DNA from: Sphaerisporangium viridialbum
Lineage (GTDB): Bacteria; Actinomycetota; Actinomycetes; Streptosporangiales; Streptosporangiaceae
Assembly: GCF_049674955.1 (NCBI RefSeq)
Contig: NZ_CP187232.1
Coordinates: 9,114,001-9,178,000 of the forward strand
Length of the DNA: 64,000 nucleotides
Direction: 5' to 3'
Below, piece after piece: positions 15,725-24,272 of the stretch. A program made the translations under genes and the position numbers. The notes below the pieces were generated by a model. It was not told the origin of the DNA. It saw only the letters and a program-made list of their open reading frames with translations, and made no database searches. Within the stretch, counting starts at the first letter, position 1, and each line of letters starts with the position of its first letter.

Positions 15725-17986
15725 ATGCCGGAACAGCAGAGGCGGCTGCTCGCCGACAGATATGAGCTGATCACCCCCCTCGGCAGAGGGACGATGGGCA
15801 CTGTCTGGCGCGCTCACGACCGCCTCCTCGGCCGCGACGTGGCCGTCAAGGAGATCCGCCAGGACTCGGGGCTGAGCAAGGAGCAACGCGACGAGCTGCG
15901 CGAACGCATGATCCGCGAGGGCCGCACCGCCGCCAAGATCGCCCATCCCTCCGTGGCCACCGTCCACGACGCCATCGTGGTCGACGGCAGCCCGTGGATC
16001 ATCATGGAGCTGGTCGAGGCCAGGTCGCTGGAGCAGGTGATCGACGAGGAGGGGCCCCTGCCGCCCCGGCTCGTCGCCGAGATCGGCCTCGACCTGCTGG
16101 GAGCGCTCGGCGCCGCGCACGATCAGGGCATCCTGCACCGCGACGTCAAGCCCGGCAACGTGCTCCTGACCGACACGGGACGCGTGGTGCTCACCGACTT
16201 CGGCATCGCGAAGGCGGCGGGCGACAGCAACATCACCAAGACGGGCATGGTGATCGGGTCACCCGGCTACACCGCCCCCGAGCGGGCCAGGGGAGACCAC
16301 ACCGGCCCCGAGTCCGACCTGTGGTCGCTCGGCGCCACGCTGTACTTCGCGGTCGAGGGCCGGCCCGCGTACGAACGCGACTCGGTGAGCGAGACGCTGG
16401 CCGCGCTGATGACCGAGCAGGCCGACCCCGCCACCCAGGCCGGCCCGCTCCGCCCCGCGCTCGAGGCGCTGCTGGAGAAGGACCACACCAAGCGGCTCAC
16501 GCACGACCAGGCCGTCTCCCGGCTCCGCGCGGTCGCCCGCACCTCCGCCGCCAAGGCCGCCGCGAGCCCCCCACACGCCGCGCCCCCGAAACCCCCCGCC
16601 ACTCAAAAACCCGACGCCACCGTTAAAACCCCCACCACCCGGGACACCAACGGCACGTCCAAGCCCGCCGCCGCGTCCAGCCCTCCAGGCGGACGGCCCT
16701 CGGCCGGGCCCAGCCCTGATCGGACGCCAGGCATCGCGGCCGCCTCGGCGGCGCCGCCGTCGCCGGACGCCTCCGAGCCGGGTACCGGTTCCGAGCCGGA
16801 CGTCGATCCGAACCAGACGATGATGGTCATCCGTCCCAAGGGCGGCCTGCGCATCCCCGGAGTCCAGTCCGAAAAGGACGCTCCCGCCGACCGTCCGGCC
16901 CCCGCGCGCAAGGCCGTCTCCACAGACGCCGACGAGGACGGCCAGGCGACCATGGTCGGGCTGCTTCCCCCCATCCAGAGCCCCTCCCCCGCACCCTCGG
17001 CGCCCGCCGCACGCGCCCCCCGCCCTGCACCTCCCGTGTCCAGGACACCGCCCGCGCCCACGACAGCCCCCGCGTCCAGGACACCCCCCGCTAGGCAGGA
17101 AGCCGCCGCCTCCCATGCCACGGCCGGGGTCCAGACCCCGCCGGGGGCCAGAGGAGCCGTCGCGCCGGCCGCCGCTGGAACGCTCTCTCCGCAGGGGGCG
17201 GCGCAGGACGCGAGCTCCTGGACCGAGCCGGCCACGCCCGAGAACGGGCTGGGCACCGACCTGTTCGCCTTCCAGGGCACGGCGCCGCCCCGGGGCAGCA
17301 GCCCCGCCGGGATGATCATCCTGGTCGGCGTGGCCCTGCTCGGGCTGGCGGCCATCGTCATGCTCGTGGCCGCCGCGGTGTCGAGCAGCGGCGCCACCGA
17401 TCCGAACGGGGCCAAGGTGTCGGGCGGCTCCGGCGGGGGCACCACCGCCTCGACCGTCGACGCCGGCGCGAGCACCACCCTTGACACAGGCAGCACGAGC
17501 ACGGCCACGCCGCCCGCCTCCGGGCTCCGCCGCTACATCGACAAGACCGGCTACATCATCGACCTCCCGTCCAAGCTGCGCGGCGTCGCGAAGGGCGGGG
17601 GCGTCGGGTTCAGCGCCGAGGGCGACGTCCGTACGGTGCGCATCAGCCGCTCGGCGAACGGCACCGCGGACGTCCTCGGCGCGGCGAAGGCCGCGCAGGC
17701 GCGGGCCGTCGCGGCGGGCACCTATCCCGGGTACAAGCTCATCCGGCTGGCCGTGACCACCCCGGCGCCGTACCCCGGCACCGATGTGGCCGACTGGGAG
17801 TTCACCTACACCGCGAGCTCAGGCCCGGCTCACGTGCTGTCCCGCTGGGTCGCCGTGCCCGGCGGCGACAGCTACGCGATCTACTGGTCCACACCGGAGG
17901 CCGGCTGGAAGTCCCACCGGCCACAGCTCGAAACGGTCCTCTCCTCATTCCAGCCCGCCCGCAGGGACACATCCGGCGGCTCGTAG
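15725..17986 (+). CDS. Serine/threonine protein kinase, membrane-anchored
   Basis: 753 residues. Kinase domain at about 10-270 with LGRGTMGTVWRA, DVAVKEIR, HRDVKPGNVL, DFGIAKA and APERARG. A long Pro/Ala/Thr-rich linker (about 280-520) leads to one membrane helix (MIILVGVALLGLAAIVMLVA), then a Gly/Thr linker and an extracytoplasmic domain of about 150 residues (RRYIDKTGYIIDLPSKLRGV to the end) that may sense an external ligand. No PASTA repeats. TATCTT ends seven bases before the ATG and no Shine-Dalgarno is visible, suggesting a leaderless transcript. It follows the first kinase by 45 bp. Confidence 0.9.
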   Translation: MPEQQRRLLADRYELITPLGRGTMGTVWRAHDRLLGRDVAVKEIRQDSGLSKEQRDELRERMIREGRTAAKIAHPSVATVHDAIVVDGSPWIIMELVEARSLEQVIDEEGPLPPRLVAEIGLDLLGALGAAHDQGILHRDVKPGNVLLTDTGRVVLTDFGIAKAAGDSNITKTGMVIGSPGYTAPERARGDHTGPESDLWSLGATLYFAVEGRPAYERDSVSETLAALMTEQADPATQAGPLRPALEALLEKDHTKRLTHDQAVSRLRAVARTSAAKAAASPPHAAPPKPPATQKPDATVKTPTTRDTNGTSKPAAASSPPGGRPSAGPSPDRTPGIAAASAAPPSPDASEPGTGSEPDVDPNQTMMVIRPKGGLRIPGVQSEKDAPADRPAPARKAVSTDADEDGQATMVGLLPPIQSPSPAPSAPAARAPRPAPPVSRTPPAPTTAPASRTPPARQEAAASHATAGVQTPPGARGAVAPAAAGTLSPQGAAQDASSWTEPATPENGLGTDLFAFQGTAPPRGSSPAGMIILVGVALLGLAAIVMLVAAAVSSSGATDPNGAKVSGGSGGGTTASTVDAGASTTLDTGSTSTATPPASGLRRYIDKTGYIIDLPSKLRGVAKGGGVGFSAEGDVRTVRISRSANGTADVLGAAKAAQARAVAAGTYPGYKLIRLAVTTPAPYPGTDVADWEFTYTASSGPAHVLSRWVAVPGGDSYAIYWSTPEAGWKSHRPQLETVLSSFQPARRDTSGGS

Positions 17987-18001
17987 AGCAAAACTGGAGT
18001 C

Positions 18002-19417
18002 ATGGAGGATTTCCGGATCGAACATGACTCGATGGGCGACGTACGCGTCCCCGCGTCGGCCAAGTGGCGGGCGCAGACGCAGCGCGCCGTAGAGAACTTC
18101 CCGATATCGGGGCGCGGGCTCGAACCGGCCCACATAGCGGCGCTCGGGCTGATCAAGGCAGTGGCGGCCGAGGTGAACGGCGAGCTGGGCGTCCTCGAAG
18201 CCGACATGGCCGAGGCCATCTCCGAGGCCGCCACCGACGTCGCCGAGGGTGAGTGGAACGACGAGTTCCCGATCGACGTCTTCCAGACCGGCTCTGGCAC
18301 CTCGTCCAACATGAACGCCAACGAAGTGATCGCCACGCTCGCCGAGAAGCGCCTCGGCCGCCCGGTGCATCCGAACGACCACGTCAACGCGTCGCAGTCG
18401 TCCAACGACGTGTTCCCGTCGTCGATCCACGTGGCGGCGATGGTGGACGTCGCGTACGAGCTGATCCCGGCGCTCGACCACCTGGCCATCGCGCTGCGCC
18501 AGAAGGCCGACGTGTTCGCCGAGACGGTCAAGGCGGGGCGCACGCACCTGATGGACGCCACGCCGGTGACGCTGGGCCAGGAGTTCGGCGGCTACGCCAC
18601 GCAGGTGGAGAACGGCATCGCACGGCTGCGCGCGACGGTGCCCCGGCTCGCCGAGCTGCCCCTGGGCGGCACGGCGGTGGGCACGGGCATCAACACGCCG
18701 CCCGGGTTCGCCAAGGGGGTCGTCCAGAAGCTCAGGGAGGCCACCGAGCTGCCGTTCACCGAGGCCCGCGACCACTTCGAGGCCCAGGGCGCCCGCGACG
18801 CGCTCGTGGAGCTGTCCGGCCAGCTACGCGTGGTCGCGGTGTCCCTCAACAAGATCGCCAACGACCTGCGCTGGATGGGGTCCGGGCCGCGCGCCGGCCT
18901 GGGCGAGATCAACCTCCCCGACCTCCAGCCCGGCTCCTCGATCATGCCGGGGAAGGTCAATCCTGTGGTCCCCGAAGCGGTGACCATGGTCGCGGCCCAG
19001 GTCATCGGCAACGACGCGGCGGTCACGTTCGCAGGGGCGTCCGGGAGCTTCGAGCTCAACGTGATGATGCCGGTCATCGCGCGCAACGTGCTGGAGTCGA
19101 TCCGCCTGCTGGCCAGCGTGTCCCGGCTGCTCGCCGACAAGTGCGTGCACCGGATCACCGCCAACGCCGACCGCCTGCGGGAGTACGCCGAGTCCTCCCC
19201 GTCGATCGTGACCCCGCTCAACCGCACCCTCGGGTACGAGGAGGCGGCGAGCATCGCCAAGCAGTCGCTCAAGGAGCGCAAGACCATCAAGGAGGTCGTG
19301 ATCGAGCGCGGCCACGTGTCCTCAGGCAAGCTCACGGAGGAGCAACTCGACGCCGCCCTGGACGTCCTCTCCATGACCTCCCCCCCAAAACCCGAGGAAT
19401 CCGACACATCACCCTGA
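18002..19417 (+). CDS. fumC: Fumarate hydratase, class II
   Basis: 471 residues, aspartase/fumarase superfamily. It hydrates fumarate to malate without a metal cluster. Diagnostic segments are TGSGTSSNMNANEVIA, NASQSSNDVFPSSIH, GRTHLMDATPVTLGQEF and the signature loop GSSIMPGKVNPVVPEA holding the catalytic Ser. It begins 15 bp after the membrane kinase. Confidence 0.96.
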   Translation: MEDFRIEHDSMGDVRVPASAKWRAQTQRAVENFPISGRGLEPAHIAALGLIKAVAAEVNGELGVLEADMAEAISEAATDVAEGEWNDEFPIDVFQTGSGTSSNMNANEVIATLAEKRLGRPVHPNDHVNASQSSNDVFPSSIHVAAMVDVAYELIPALDHLAIALRQKADVFAETVKAGRTHLMDATPVTLGQEFGGYATQVENGIARLRATVPRLAELPLGGTAVGTGINTPPGFAKGVVQKLREATELPFTEARDHFEAQGARDALVELSGQLRVVAVSLNKIANDLRWMGSGPRAGLGEINLPDLQPGSSIMPGKVNPVVPEAVTMVAAQVIGNDAAVTFAGASGSFELNVMMPVIARNVLESIRLLASVSRLLADKCVHRITANADRLREYAESSPSIVTPLNRTLGYEEAASIAKQSLKERKTIKEVVIERGHVSSGKLTEEQLDAALDVLSMTSPPKPEESDTSP

Positions 19418-19463
19418 AACCCCAGGGCCAAGCGAGGGACGCGTAGACGCTTACGCTGATGGC

Positions 19464-20315
19464 ATGGCGGAGGACCCCTTCGAGGGCAACACCGAAGAGG
19501 GGCATGGGATCACACCTCCACTGCCTGGACACCCGTCCGCACTCGCAGGAGCCCTTCAGGGGCCATCCGACCTCCCCGTGTCCGAGGTGTTCCTGTCAGG
19601 TGGGTCCGTTAACGGTGTCGTCCAGGTAGGGGACACGGTGCGGCGCCGGACGGTGGGGCGGCCGGGGTTCGTCCACGAGCTTCTCGGTGATCTCGAACGG
19701 GCCGGCTGGGGCGGGGCTCCCCGGTTCCTCGGGGTGGACGAGCGGGGACGGGAGATCCTGAGCTTCGTGGACGGCCACGCGGCCTGGGAGCCGGTCCAGC
19801 CCGCCGAGGTCGGTTCGGACGAGAGCCTGGGGCGGGTGGCGGGGCTGGTCAGGGAGTTCCACGACCTGACGGCCGGGACGCCGCTCGCCGGGGAAGAGGA
19901 GGTCGTCTGCCACAACGACCTTTCTCCGAGCAACACCGTCTACCGGGATCTCGGCTCGGGCCTGCGCCCGGTGGCCTTCATCGACTGGGACCTGGCCGCT
20001 CCCGGTCGGCGGATCCATGACGTCGCGCACGTGTGCTGGCAGTACCTGGACCTCGGTCCCGGCGTCGGGGACGTCCGGGAGGCCGCCCGCCGCATCCGTC
20101 TGATCAGCGACGCCTACGGGCTGGACGGCCGCGAGGATCTGCTGGAGTCGATCTTGTGGTGGCAGGATCGATGCCGGCGGGGCATCGAGGCGGCCGCCGC
20201 CGCCGGGGAGCCGGCGATGATCCGGCTCCGCGACGACGGCACGGTCCGTTCGCTGCGGGCGGCCTACGACTGGGTCGCGAAGCACCGTGCCGAGCTGGCA
20301 TCCGAGCTGGGTTAG
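19464..20315 (+). CDS. Aminoglycoside-phosphotransferase-family protein
   Basis: 283 residues, APH/choline-kinase-like fold. The Brenner-type catalytic motif VCHNDLSPSNTVY and metal-binding FIDWDLAAPGRRIHDVAHVC are both intact, so it is probably an active small-molecule kinase. The N-terminal lobe (VFLSGGSVNGVVQVGDTVRR) is the short nucleotide-binding form seen in actinobacterial phosphotransferases of unknown substrate. There is no evidence that it gives antibiotic resistance. Confidence 0.85.
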   Translation: MAEDPFEGNTEEGHGITPPLPGHPSALAGALQGPSDLPVSEVFLSGGSVNGVVQVGDTVRRRTVGRPGFVHELLGDLERAGWGGAPRFLGVDERGREILSFVDGHAAWEPVQPAEVGSDESLGRVAGLVREFHDLTAGTPLAGEEEVVCHNDLSPSNTVYRDLGSGLRPVAFIDWDLAAPGRRIHDVAHVCWQYLDLGPGVGDVREAARRIRLISDAYGLDGREDLLESILWWQDRCRRGIEAAAAAGEPAMIRLRDDGTVRSLRAAYDWVAKHRAELASELG

Positions 20316-20375
20316 GTGACGCATCCCAGAAGAAGACCGGGTCAGCCGGCTTGGCGGGCGCGCTCCAGGTAGTGG

Positions 20376-22376
20376 TCAGTCCGGGGGTGGGGAGGGGAGG
20401 TAGCGCTGCTGGACGGCGTGGGCGAGGCGGACGGCGTATCTGCCGCCGGGGACGTGGGACGCCAGCCTGCCCAGGATGGACCGCCTGGCCGAGAGCAGGC
20501 CCGGCTCTCCCCCGGCCTGGATCCTCGCCTTGCCTCCCCTGCCCATCTCCAGGACGAACCGCAGGTCGACCTCCTTGCCGTCGACGCGCAGGCGCGGCGT
20601 CCACAGGCCGGGGCCGATGTGCCCCTCGCCGGGGAAGCGGCGTACCGCGACCTTGGCGACGAGCTGGCCGGGAAAGCGGCCGGGGACCCCCGGTTCGACG
20701 AGCGCGGGGACCGCGATGACCCGTCCCCGGCTCGCGATCTGCCGCAGCACCAGCTCCGCCGGAGGCCCGCCGCTCGGCGGGACGTACGGGACGGGCAGGA
20801 CGACGAACACGTGCCCTTCCCTGTGGGTGACCGAGGCCCCGGGCGAGACGAGCACGATCGACTCGGAGAACGACCGGGGCTCCACGCACACGCTGAGCTC
20901 CCTCTGGTCCGACCAGCAGGGGATGATCAGCTTGTGCGGCTGCCCGGCGAGCACTCCGACGCAGCTCAGCTGATCCCCCCGGTGTCCCGCGACGCGGGTG
21001 CGGGCCTGCTGCGCGCCGCTGTGCATGCGGACGTGCACCTCCCACTCGCCAGGGCGCAGCGCACGTCCGAGCGCGGCCGTGCCCACATCCAGCCGGGCCC
21101 GTCCGACGGCCCAGACGCGCACCCTGTCGCCCTCCTGCGACCGGCACACCTCGCCGGCCACCGGGAGGAAGTAGATCAGCCCGTTGTCCATGTGGCGGAT
21201 GTAGACCTCCATGCGGGCCCTGGCCACCGCCTCGGTCACGTCGGTGACCTCCGGCGGCAGGGCCAGGCCGTCGAGCGGGGGCGTCCAGTGGAGGCGGTCG
21301 CCCTCGGCCCTGAAGGTCACCGGCGCCCCCTCTGCGCCGACGATCTCCACGGCCAGGTCCATGAGGAGGGTGCCCTCCTCCCAGCGCACGTCGCGCAGCT
21401 CGGCGCGCACGGACGTACCCCTGGAAGCCTCGCTGAGGGCCACCAGACGCCCCAGCTCGCCCGACCGGACCAGAACCGCCCGGGCGCGAAGGTGGACCGG
21501 CAGATGGCGATCCAGCTCCTCGCCGAACCGTTCGGCGGTCAGCTGACGCAGAGCGGCGAAGAGCGCGGCACGCTGGTCAGAGCGGGCGGACAGCAGGGGG
21601 CGACCGCCCAGCAGGCGCAGCACGCCCGTGCGGAACCAGTGGGCGCGCAGCCGGTCGCGCTGGTCCCCCGGGTCGCTGTGCGCGTCGATGATGTCGAGGA
21701 TCGCCCGGATCCCCGCGACGTGGGCCGCCGGGTCCACCGTACGGTCGGGCACGGGGCCCACATGGCAGCAGATGTGGTCGGCGAGGATCGCGATGACCTT
21801 GGCCGTCAGGTACGCCTCGATGACGAACGCCTGCTCCGACAGCTCGGGATCGAGGTCGGAGAAGCGGATCTCGCGTGTGTCGAGGAAGGCGCGGCGGAAC
21901 AGCTTGTGCGCCGTCGGCAGCCCGAGGAGGCGGTCGCGCAGCACGTCGGCGCGCTCACGGTTGCGGGTGAAGGCCCTCGGGGGCGGGTTGTCGCCGGCGA
22001 CCAGCCGGCCGATCAGCACGTCGGCGTCGGTCTCGACGGCCGTGCGGTACATCACCTCAAGGGCCACGCGCTCCAGCCGGTCGCGCTGGCTGAGCAGGTA
22101 GACGTACTCGCCCTGGGCGACGGCCAGGCCCACGTTGCGCCCGCGCGCGGGCGAGCCGGTGTGCTCCAGGTGGAGGACCCTGACGTTGGGCCGTACGGCG
22201 GCGACGGCGTCGAGGCGTTCCCGCGTGCCGTCCCCCGACCTGTCGTCCGCGAAGATCACTTCGTACTCGTCCGACGGCATCGACTGCTCCAGCAGCGAAC
22301 GTACGCACGCGTCGAACGCGTCATCGTCCGGGCCTGGCTCTGATACCGGCACCACCACGCTGACCTTCACACCCAT
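20376..22376 (-). CDS. Family 2 glycosyltransferase with large C-terminal region
   Basis: About 666 residues from ATG 22376; a TTG at 22433 would add 19. The first ~230 residues are a GT-A domain: VSVVVPVSEPGPDDDAFDAC, VIFADDRSGDGTRERLDAV, the SPARGRNVGLAVAQGEYVYL donor-site segment (with SQRDR where many family-2 enzymes have DxD), and LLGLPTAHKLFRRAFL. Central and C-terminal parts contain beta-rich repeats like those of actinobacterial wall teichoic-acid or polyol-phosphate transferases. It probably acts at the inner membrane on cell-wall glycopolymers; the substrate is unknown. Confidence 0.8.
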   Translation of the reverse strand: MGVKVSVVVPVSEPGPDDDAFDACVRSLLEQSMPSDEYEVIFADDRSGDGTRERLDAVAAVRPNVRVLHLEHTGSPARGRNVGLAVAQGEYVYLLSQRDRLERVALEVMYRTAVETDADVLIGRLVAGDNPPPRAFTRNRERADVLRDRLLGLPTAHKLFRRAFLDTREIRFSDLDPELSEQAFVIEAYLTAKVIAILADHICCHVGPVPDRTVDPAAHVAGIRAILDIIDAHSDPGDQRDRLRAHWFRTGVLRLLGGRPLLSARSDQRAALFAALRQLTAERFGEELDRHLPVHLRARAVLVRSGELGRLVALSEASRGTSVRAELRDVRWEEGTLLMDLAVEIVGAEGAPVTFRAEGDRLHWTPPLDGLALPPEVTDVTEAVARARMEVYIRHMDNGLIYFLPVAGEVCRSQEGDRVRVWAVGRARLDVGTAALGRALRPGEWEVHVRMHSGAQQARTRVAGHRGDQLSCVGVLAGQPHKLIIPCWSDQRELSVCVEPRSFSESIVLVSPGASVTHREGHVFVVLPVPYVPPSGGPPAELVLRQIASRGRVIAVPALVEPGVPGRFPGQLVAKVAVRRFPGEGHIGPGLWTPRLRVDGKEVDLRFVLEMGRGGKARIQAGGEPGLLSARRSILGRLASHVPGGRYAVRLAHAVQQRYLPSPPPD

Positions 22377-22483
22377 GTGGGCCAGCGTGCGACGCGCACC
22401 ACCGGGGCGCAGCCAGGCTTGCCGAAACGTCAAACAACCCTGACTAAGAGTTCGCGCTGTTCAGTACCCTGCCGGCCCGCGGG

Positions 22484-23218
22484 TCAGTACCAGCCGGTCG
22501 CCTGGGAGTGCCCCCACGCGCCGCAGGGGGTCTTGTAGCGGGCCGCGATGTAGCCGAGGCCCCACTCGATCTGGGTCGCCGCGCTGACCTGCCAGTCGTT
22601 GCCCGCGCTCGCCATCTTGCTGCCGGGCAGGGCCTGCGGGATGCCGTACGCGCCGCTGCTGCGGTTCATGGCCCGCTCGTTCCAGTGGCTTTCCTTGTCC
22701 CACAGCTTCTCGAGGCAGCCCCACTCGCCTGACCAGCCGCGCGCGGCGGCCATCTTCTGGCCGAGCGCCTTGTTGCTGCCGGGATTGGGCTGGGAACCGG
22801 GCGGGAAGGCCTGCGGGGTGAAGCCCTCGCCTCCGGGCGCCTTCCTGACGATCTTCACGGGGTCGAAGCCCGCCGCGCCCTTCTTGCGGGCGTTCTTGAT
22901 GTCGTACGCCCGCTGCGCCTGAGCCGCGACGGCCTTGAGCGCGTCGGTCTCGGGGTCGGGCGCGAACGGGTCGTTCACGCGCATCAGGTCGTCCAGCGTC
23001 AGCGGGTTCGCCGAGGCCGCTTCGTTCTCCTTGACGGTCTTGACCACGAAGACGCCGAGCGCCGCGACCACCGCCAGGGACAGCCCGACGCCGATCACGC
23101 GCTTGGGGGTCAGCCAGGCCTTGCGCCCGGCCCGCTGGCGCGCACGGCCGCGCGGCGGCGGGGGATGGTCGTCGTCCCGCCTGCCTCGCCTGTCCCGCAA
23201 CTGCTGACCTGAGCTCAC
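22484..23218 (-). CDS. Secreted/anchored lytic transglycosylase-like protein
   Basis: 244 residues from a GTG at 23218. An Arg-rich N-terminus is followed by one membrane helix (VIGVGLSLAVVAALGVFVV) and a C-terminal domain: WGCLEKLWDKESHWNERAMN with a candidate catalytic Glu, SSGAYGIPQALPGSKMA and WGLGYIAARYKTPCGAWGHS. This is the pattern of the aggregation-promoting-factor/SLT-like muralytic domain in actinobacterial cell-wall hydrolases related to Rpf-type proteins. A CRP-like site lies about 115 bp upstream. Confidence 0.85.
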   Translation of the reverse strand: MSSGQQLRDRRGRRDDDHPPPPRGRARQRAGRKAWLTPKRVIGVGLSLAVVAALGVFVVKTVKENEAASANPLTLDDLMRVNDPFAPDPETDALKAVAAQAQRAYDIKNARKKGAAGFDPVKIVRKAPGGEGFTPQAFPPGSQPNPGSNKALGQKMAAARGWSGEWGCLEKLWDKESHWNERAMNRSSGAYGIPQALPGSKMASAGNDWQVSAATQIEWGLGYIAARYKTPCGAWGHSQATGWY

Positions 23219-23265
23219 GGCCTATGAGCTTGCCGTGACATAGGGGGTGGTTCGCAACCCAAACG

Positions 23266-23279
23266 TCAAAGTTCTTTGA
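23266..23279. promoter_or_regulatory. 14-bp inverted repeat upstream of the hydrolase
   Basis: TCAAAG-TT-CTTTGA is a perfect inverted repeat about 50 bp upstream of the hydrolase start, in promoter range. Probable operator; protein unknown. Confidence 0.35.
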
Positions 23280-23326
23280 AGGACACATGGCCTAACTGTG
23301 GAGTAACGTGCGCTTATCCCCCTCAA

Positions 23327-23342
23327 TGTGATTCTCGTCACA
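23327..23342. promoter_or_regulatory. CRP-like binding site
   Basis: TGTGA-TTCTCG-TCACA matches the canonical CRP/GlxR palindrome TGTGA-N6-TCACA perfectly. It stands about 115 bp upstream of the lytic transglycosylase-like gene. Mycobacterial Crp is known to control a resuscitation-promoting factor gene, so control of a wall hydrolase by a cAMP-receptor protein is plausible here; that link is inference. Confidence 0.5.
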
Positions 23343-23358
23343 CCACCCGCCCCGCGCC

Positions 23359-23405
23359 CGCCCTCCGGACCCCCGCACCGGAGGGCGGCGGATGGCGTGC
23401 CATCC
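23359..23405. repeat. Two adjacent perfect inverted repeats
   Basis: A hairpin with 10-bp arms CGCCCTCCGG/CCGGAGGGCG and a 9-nt loop (23359-23387) is followed by the palindrome GGATGGC-GT-GCCATCC (23390-23405). They lie mid-way in the 379-bp divergent region and could insulate the two promoters or form RNA structure. Nothing else coding is seen in 23219-23597. Confidence 0.4.
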
Positions 23406-23543
23406 GGGAGGCGCGTCCGTGAACGAGGCGTGAACACCCCCGCCCCTCTGGGCCGGTACGGCAGGAGGGCGTCGCGGGAACCCCGGCTCGGGCGCGGACC
23501 CCCTCAGGCTGCTTAGTTACTGTCGGGGTTGCGTCGGTGCCAC

Positions 23544-23559
23544 GTCACAGTTCTGTGAC
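23544..23559 (+). promoter_or_regulatory. AfsQ1-type box
   Basis: GTCAC-AGTTCT-GTGAC fits GTnAC-n6-GTnAC, the binding consensus reported for Streptomyces AfsQ1. It also forms a perfect inverted repeat (GTCACAG-TT-CTGTGAC). It ends 38 bp before the GTG of the AfsQ1-like regulator, so autoregulation is likely. Confidence 0.6.
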
Positions 23560-23597
23560 AGAGAAGGGGATAACGGAGTTTCGGCAATAATGTCCGG

Positions 23598-24272
23598 GTG
23601 GCCGGCATCCTTCTCGTCGAAGACGATCCCTCCGTCAGGACGGGGCTCGAGCTGGCACTCACGCGGCAGGGCCACTCCGTCACCGCCTACGCGACCGGCG
23701 AGGAGGCCCTCGACCACGTGCGCGCCCGGCGTCCCGAGATCGTCATCCTTGACGTCATGCTGCCCGGAATCGACGGCGTCGAGGTGTGCCGGCGCATCCG
23801 CAGGCTCGACTCCCTGCCGATAATCCTGCTCACGGCACGCGGCGACGACCTCGACATGGTGGTCGGGCTGGAGGCCGGCGCGGACGACTACGTGGTCAAG
23901 CCCGTGGAGCCGCGCGTGCTCGACGCCCGCATCCGGGCCGTCCTGCGGCGCCTGGAGTCCGCCTCGGCGGACCGGATCAGCTTCGGCGACCTGGTGGTCG
24001 ACCGGGGAGCGCTGAAGGTCACCCTGGCCAGCCGCGAGATACACCTCACGCCGACCGAGCTGCGCCTGCTGCTGGAACTGGTACGCCATCCCGGCCAGGT
24101 GCTCAACCGCCGGTACCTGCTGCGCGCGGTCTGGGACCACAACCACGTGGCCGACTCCCGCCTGGTGGACGCCTGCGTGCAGCGCATCCGCGCCAAGATC
24201 GAGCCAGTGCCGGCCGAGCCGGTGTTCATCCACACCGTGCGGGGCTTCGGGTACCGGTTCAGCCCCCCGTGA
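23598..24272 (+). CDS. afsQ1: OmpR-family response regulator, AfsQ1-like
   Basis: 224 residues from a GTG. Receiver domain with acidic pocket ILLVEDD, phospho-acceptor Asp in VILDVMLPGIDG, conserved Thr in ILLTARGDD and Lys in DDYVVKPVEP; then a winged-helix DNA-binding domain (LTPTELRLLLELVRHPGQVL, SRLVDACVQRIRAKIE, VRGFGYRF). The sequence RRPEIVILDVMLPGIDG and GLEAGADDYVVKPVEPRVLD is close to what I recall of Streptomyces AfsQ1, a regulator of nitrogen metabolism and antibiotic genes. The next gene overlaps by 4 bp (GTGA). Confidence 0.88.
   Translation: MAGILLVEDDPSVRTGLELALTRQGHSVTAYATGEEALDHVRARRPEIVILDVMLPGIDGVEVCRRIRRLDSLPIILLTARGDDLDMVVGLEAGADDYVVKPVEPRVLDARIRAVLRRLESASADRISFGDLVVDRGALKVTLASREIHLTPTELRLLLELVRHPGQVLNRRYLLRAVWDHNHVADSRLVDACVQRIRAKIEPVPAEPVFIHTVRGFGYRFSPP

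Noticed and set aside
19464..20315. Antibiotic-resistance call for the phosphotransferase
   Set aside because: The fold is shared by many metabolic kinases, and nothing in sequence or context indicates an aminoglycoside or macrolide substrate.
23219..23405. c-di-AMP (ydaO) riboswitch in the wall-hydrolase leader, as in Streptomyces rpf genes
   Set aside because: The hairpins present do not show the conserved ydaO sequence elements by eye; covariance-model search would be needed to reopen this.
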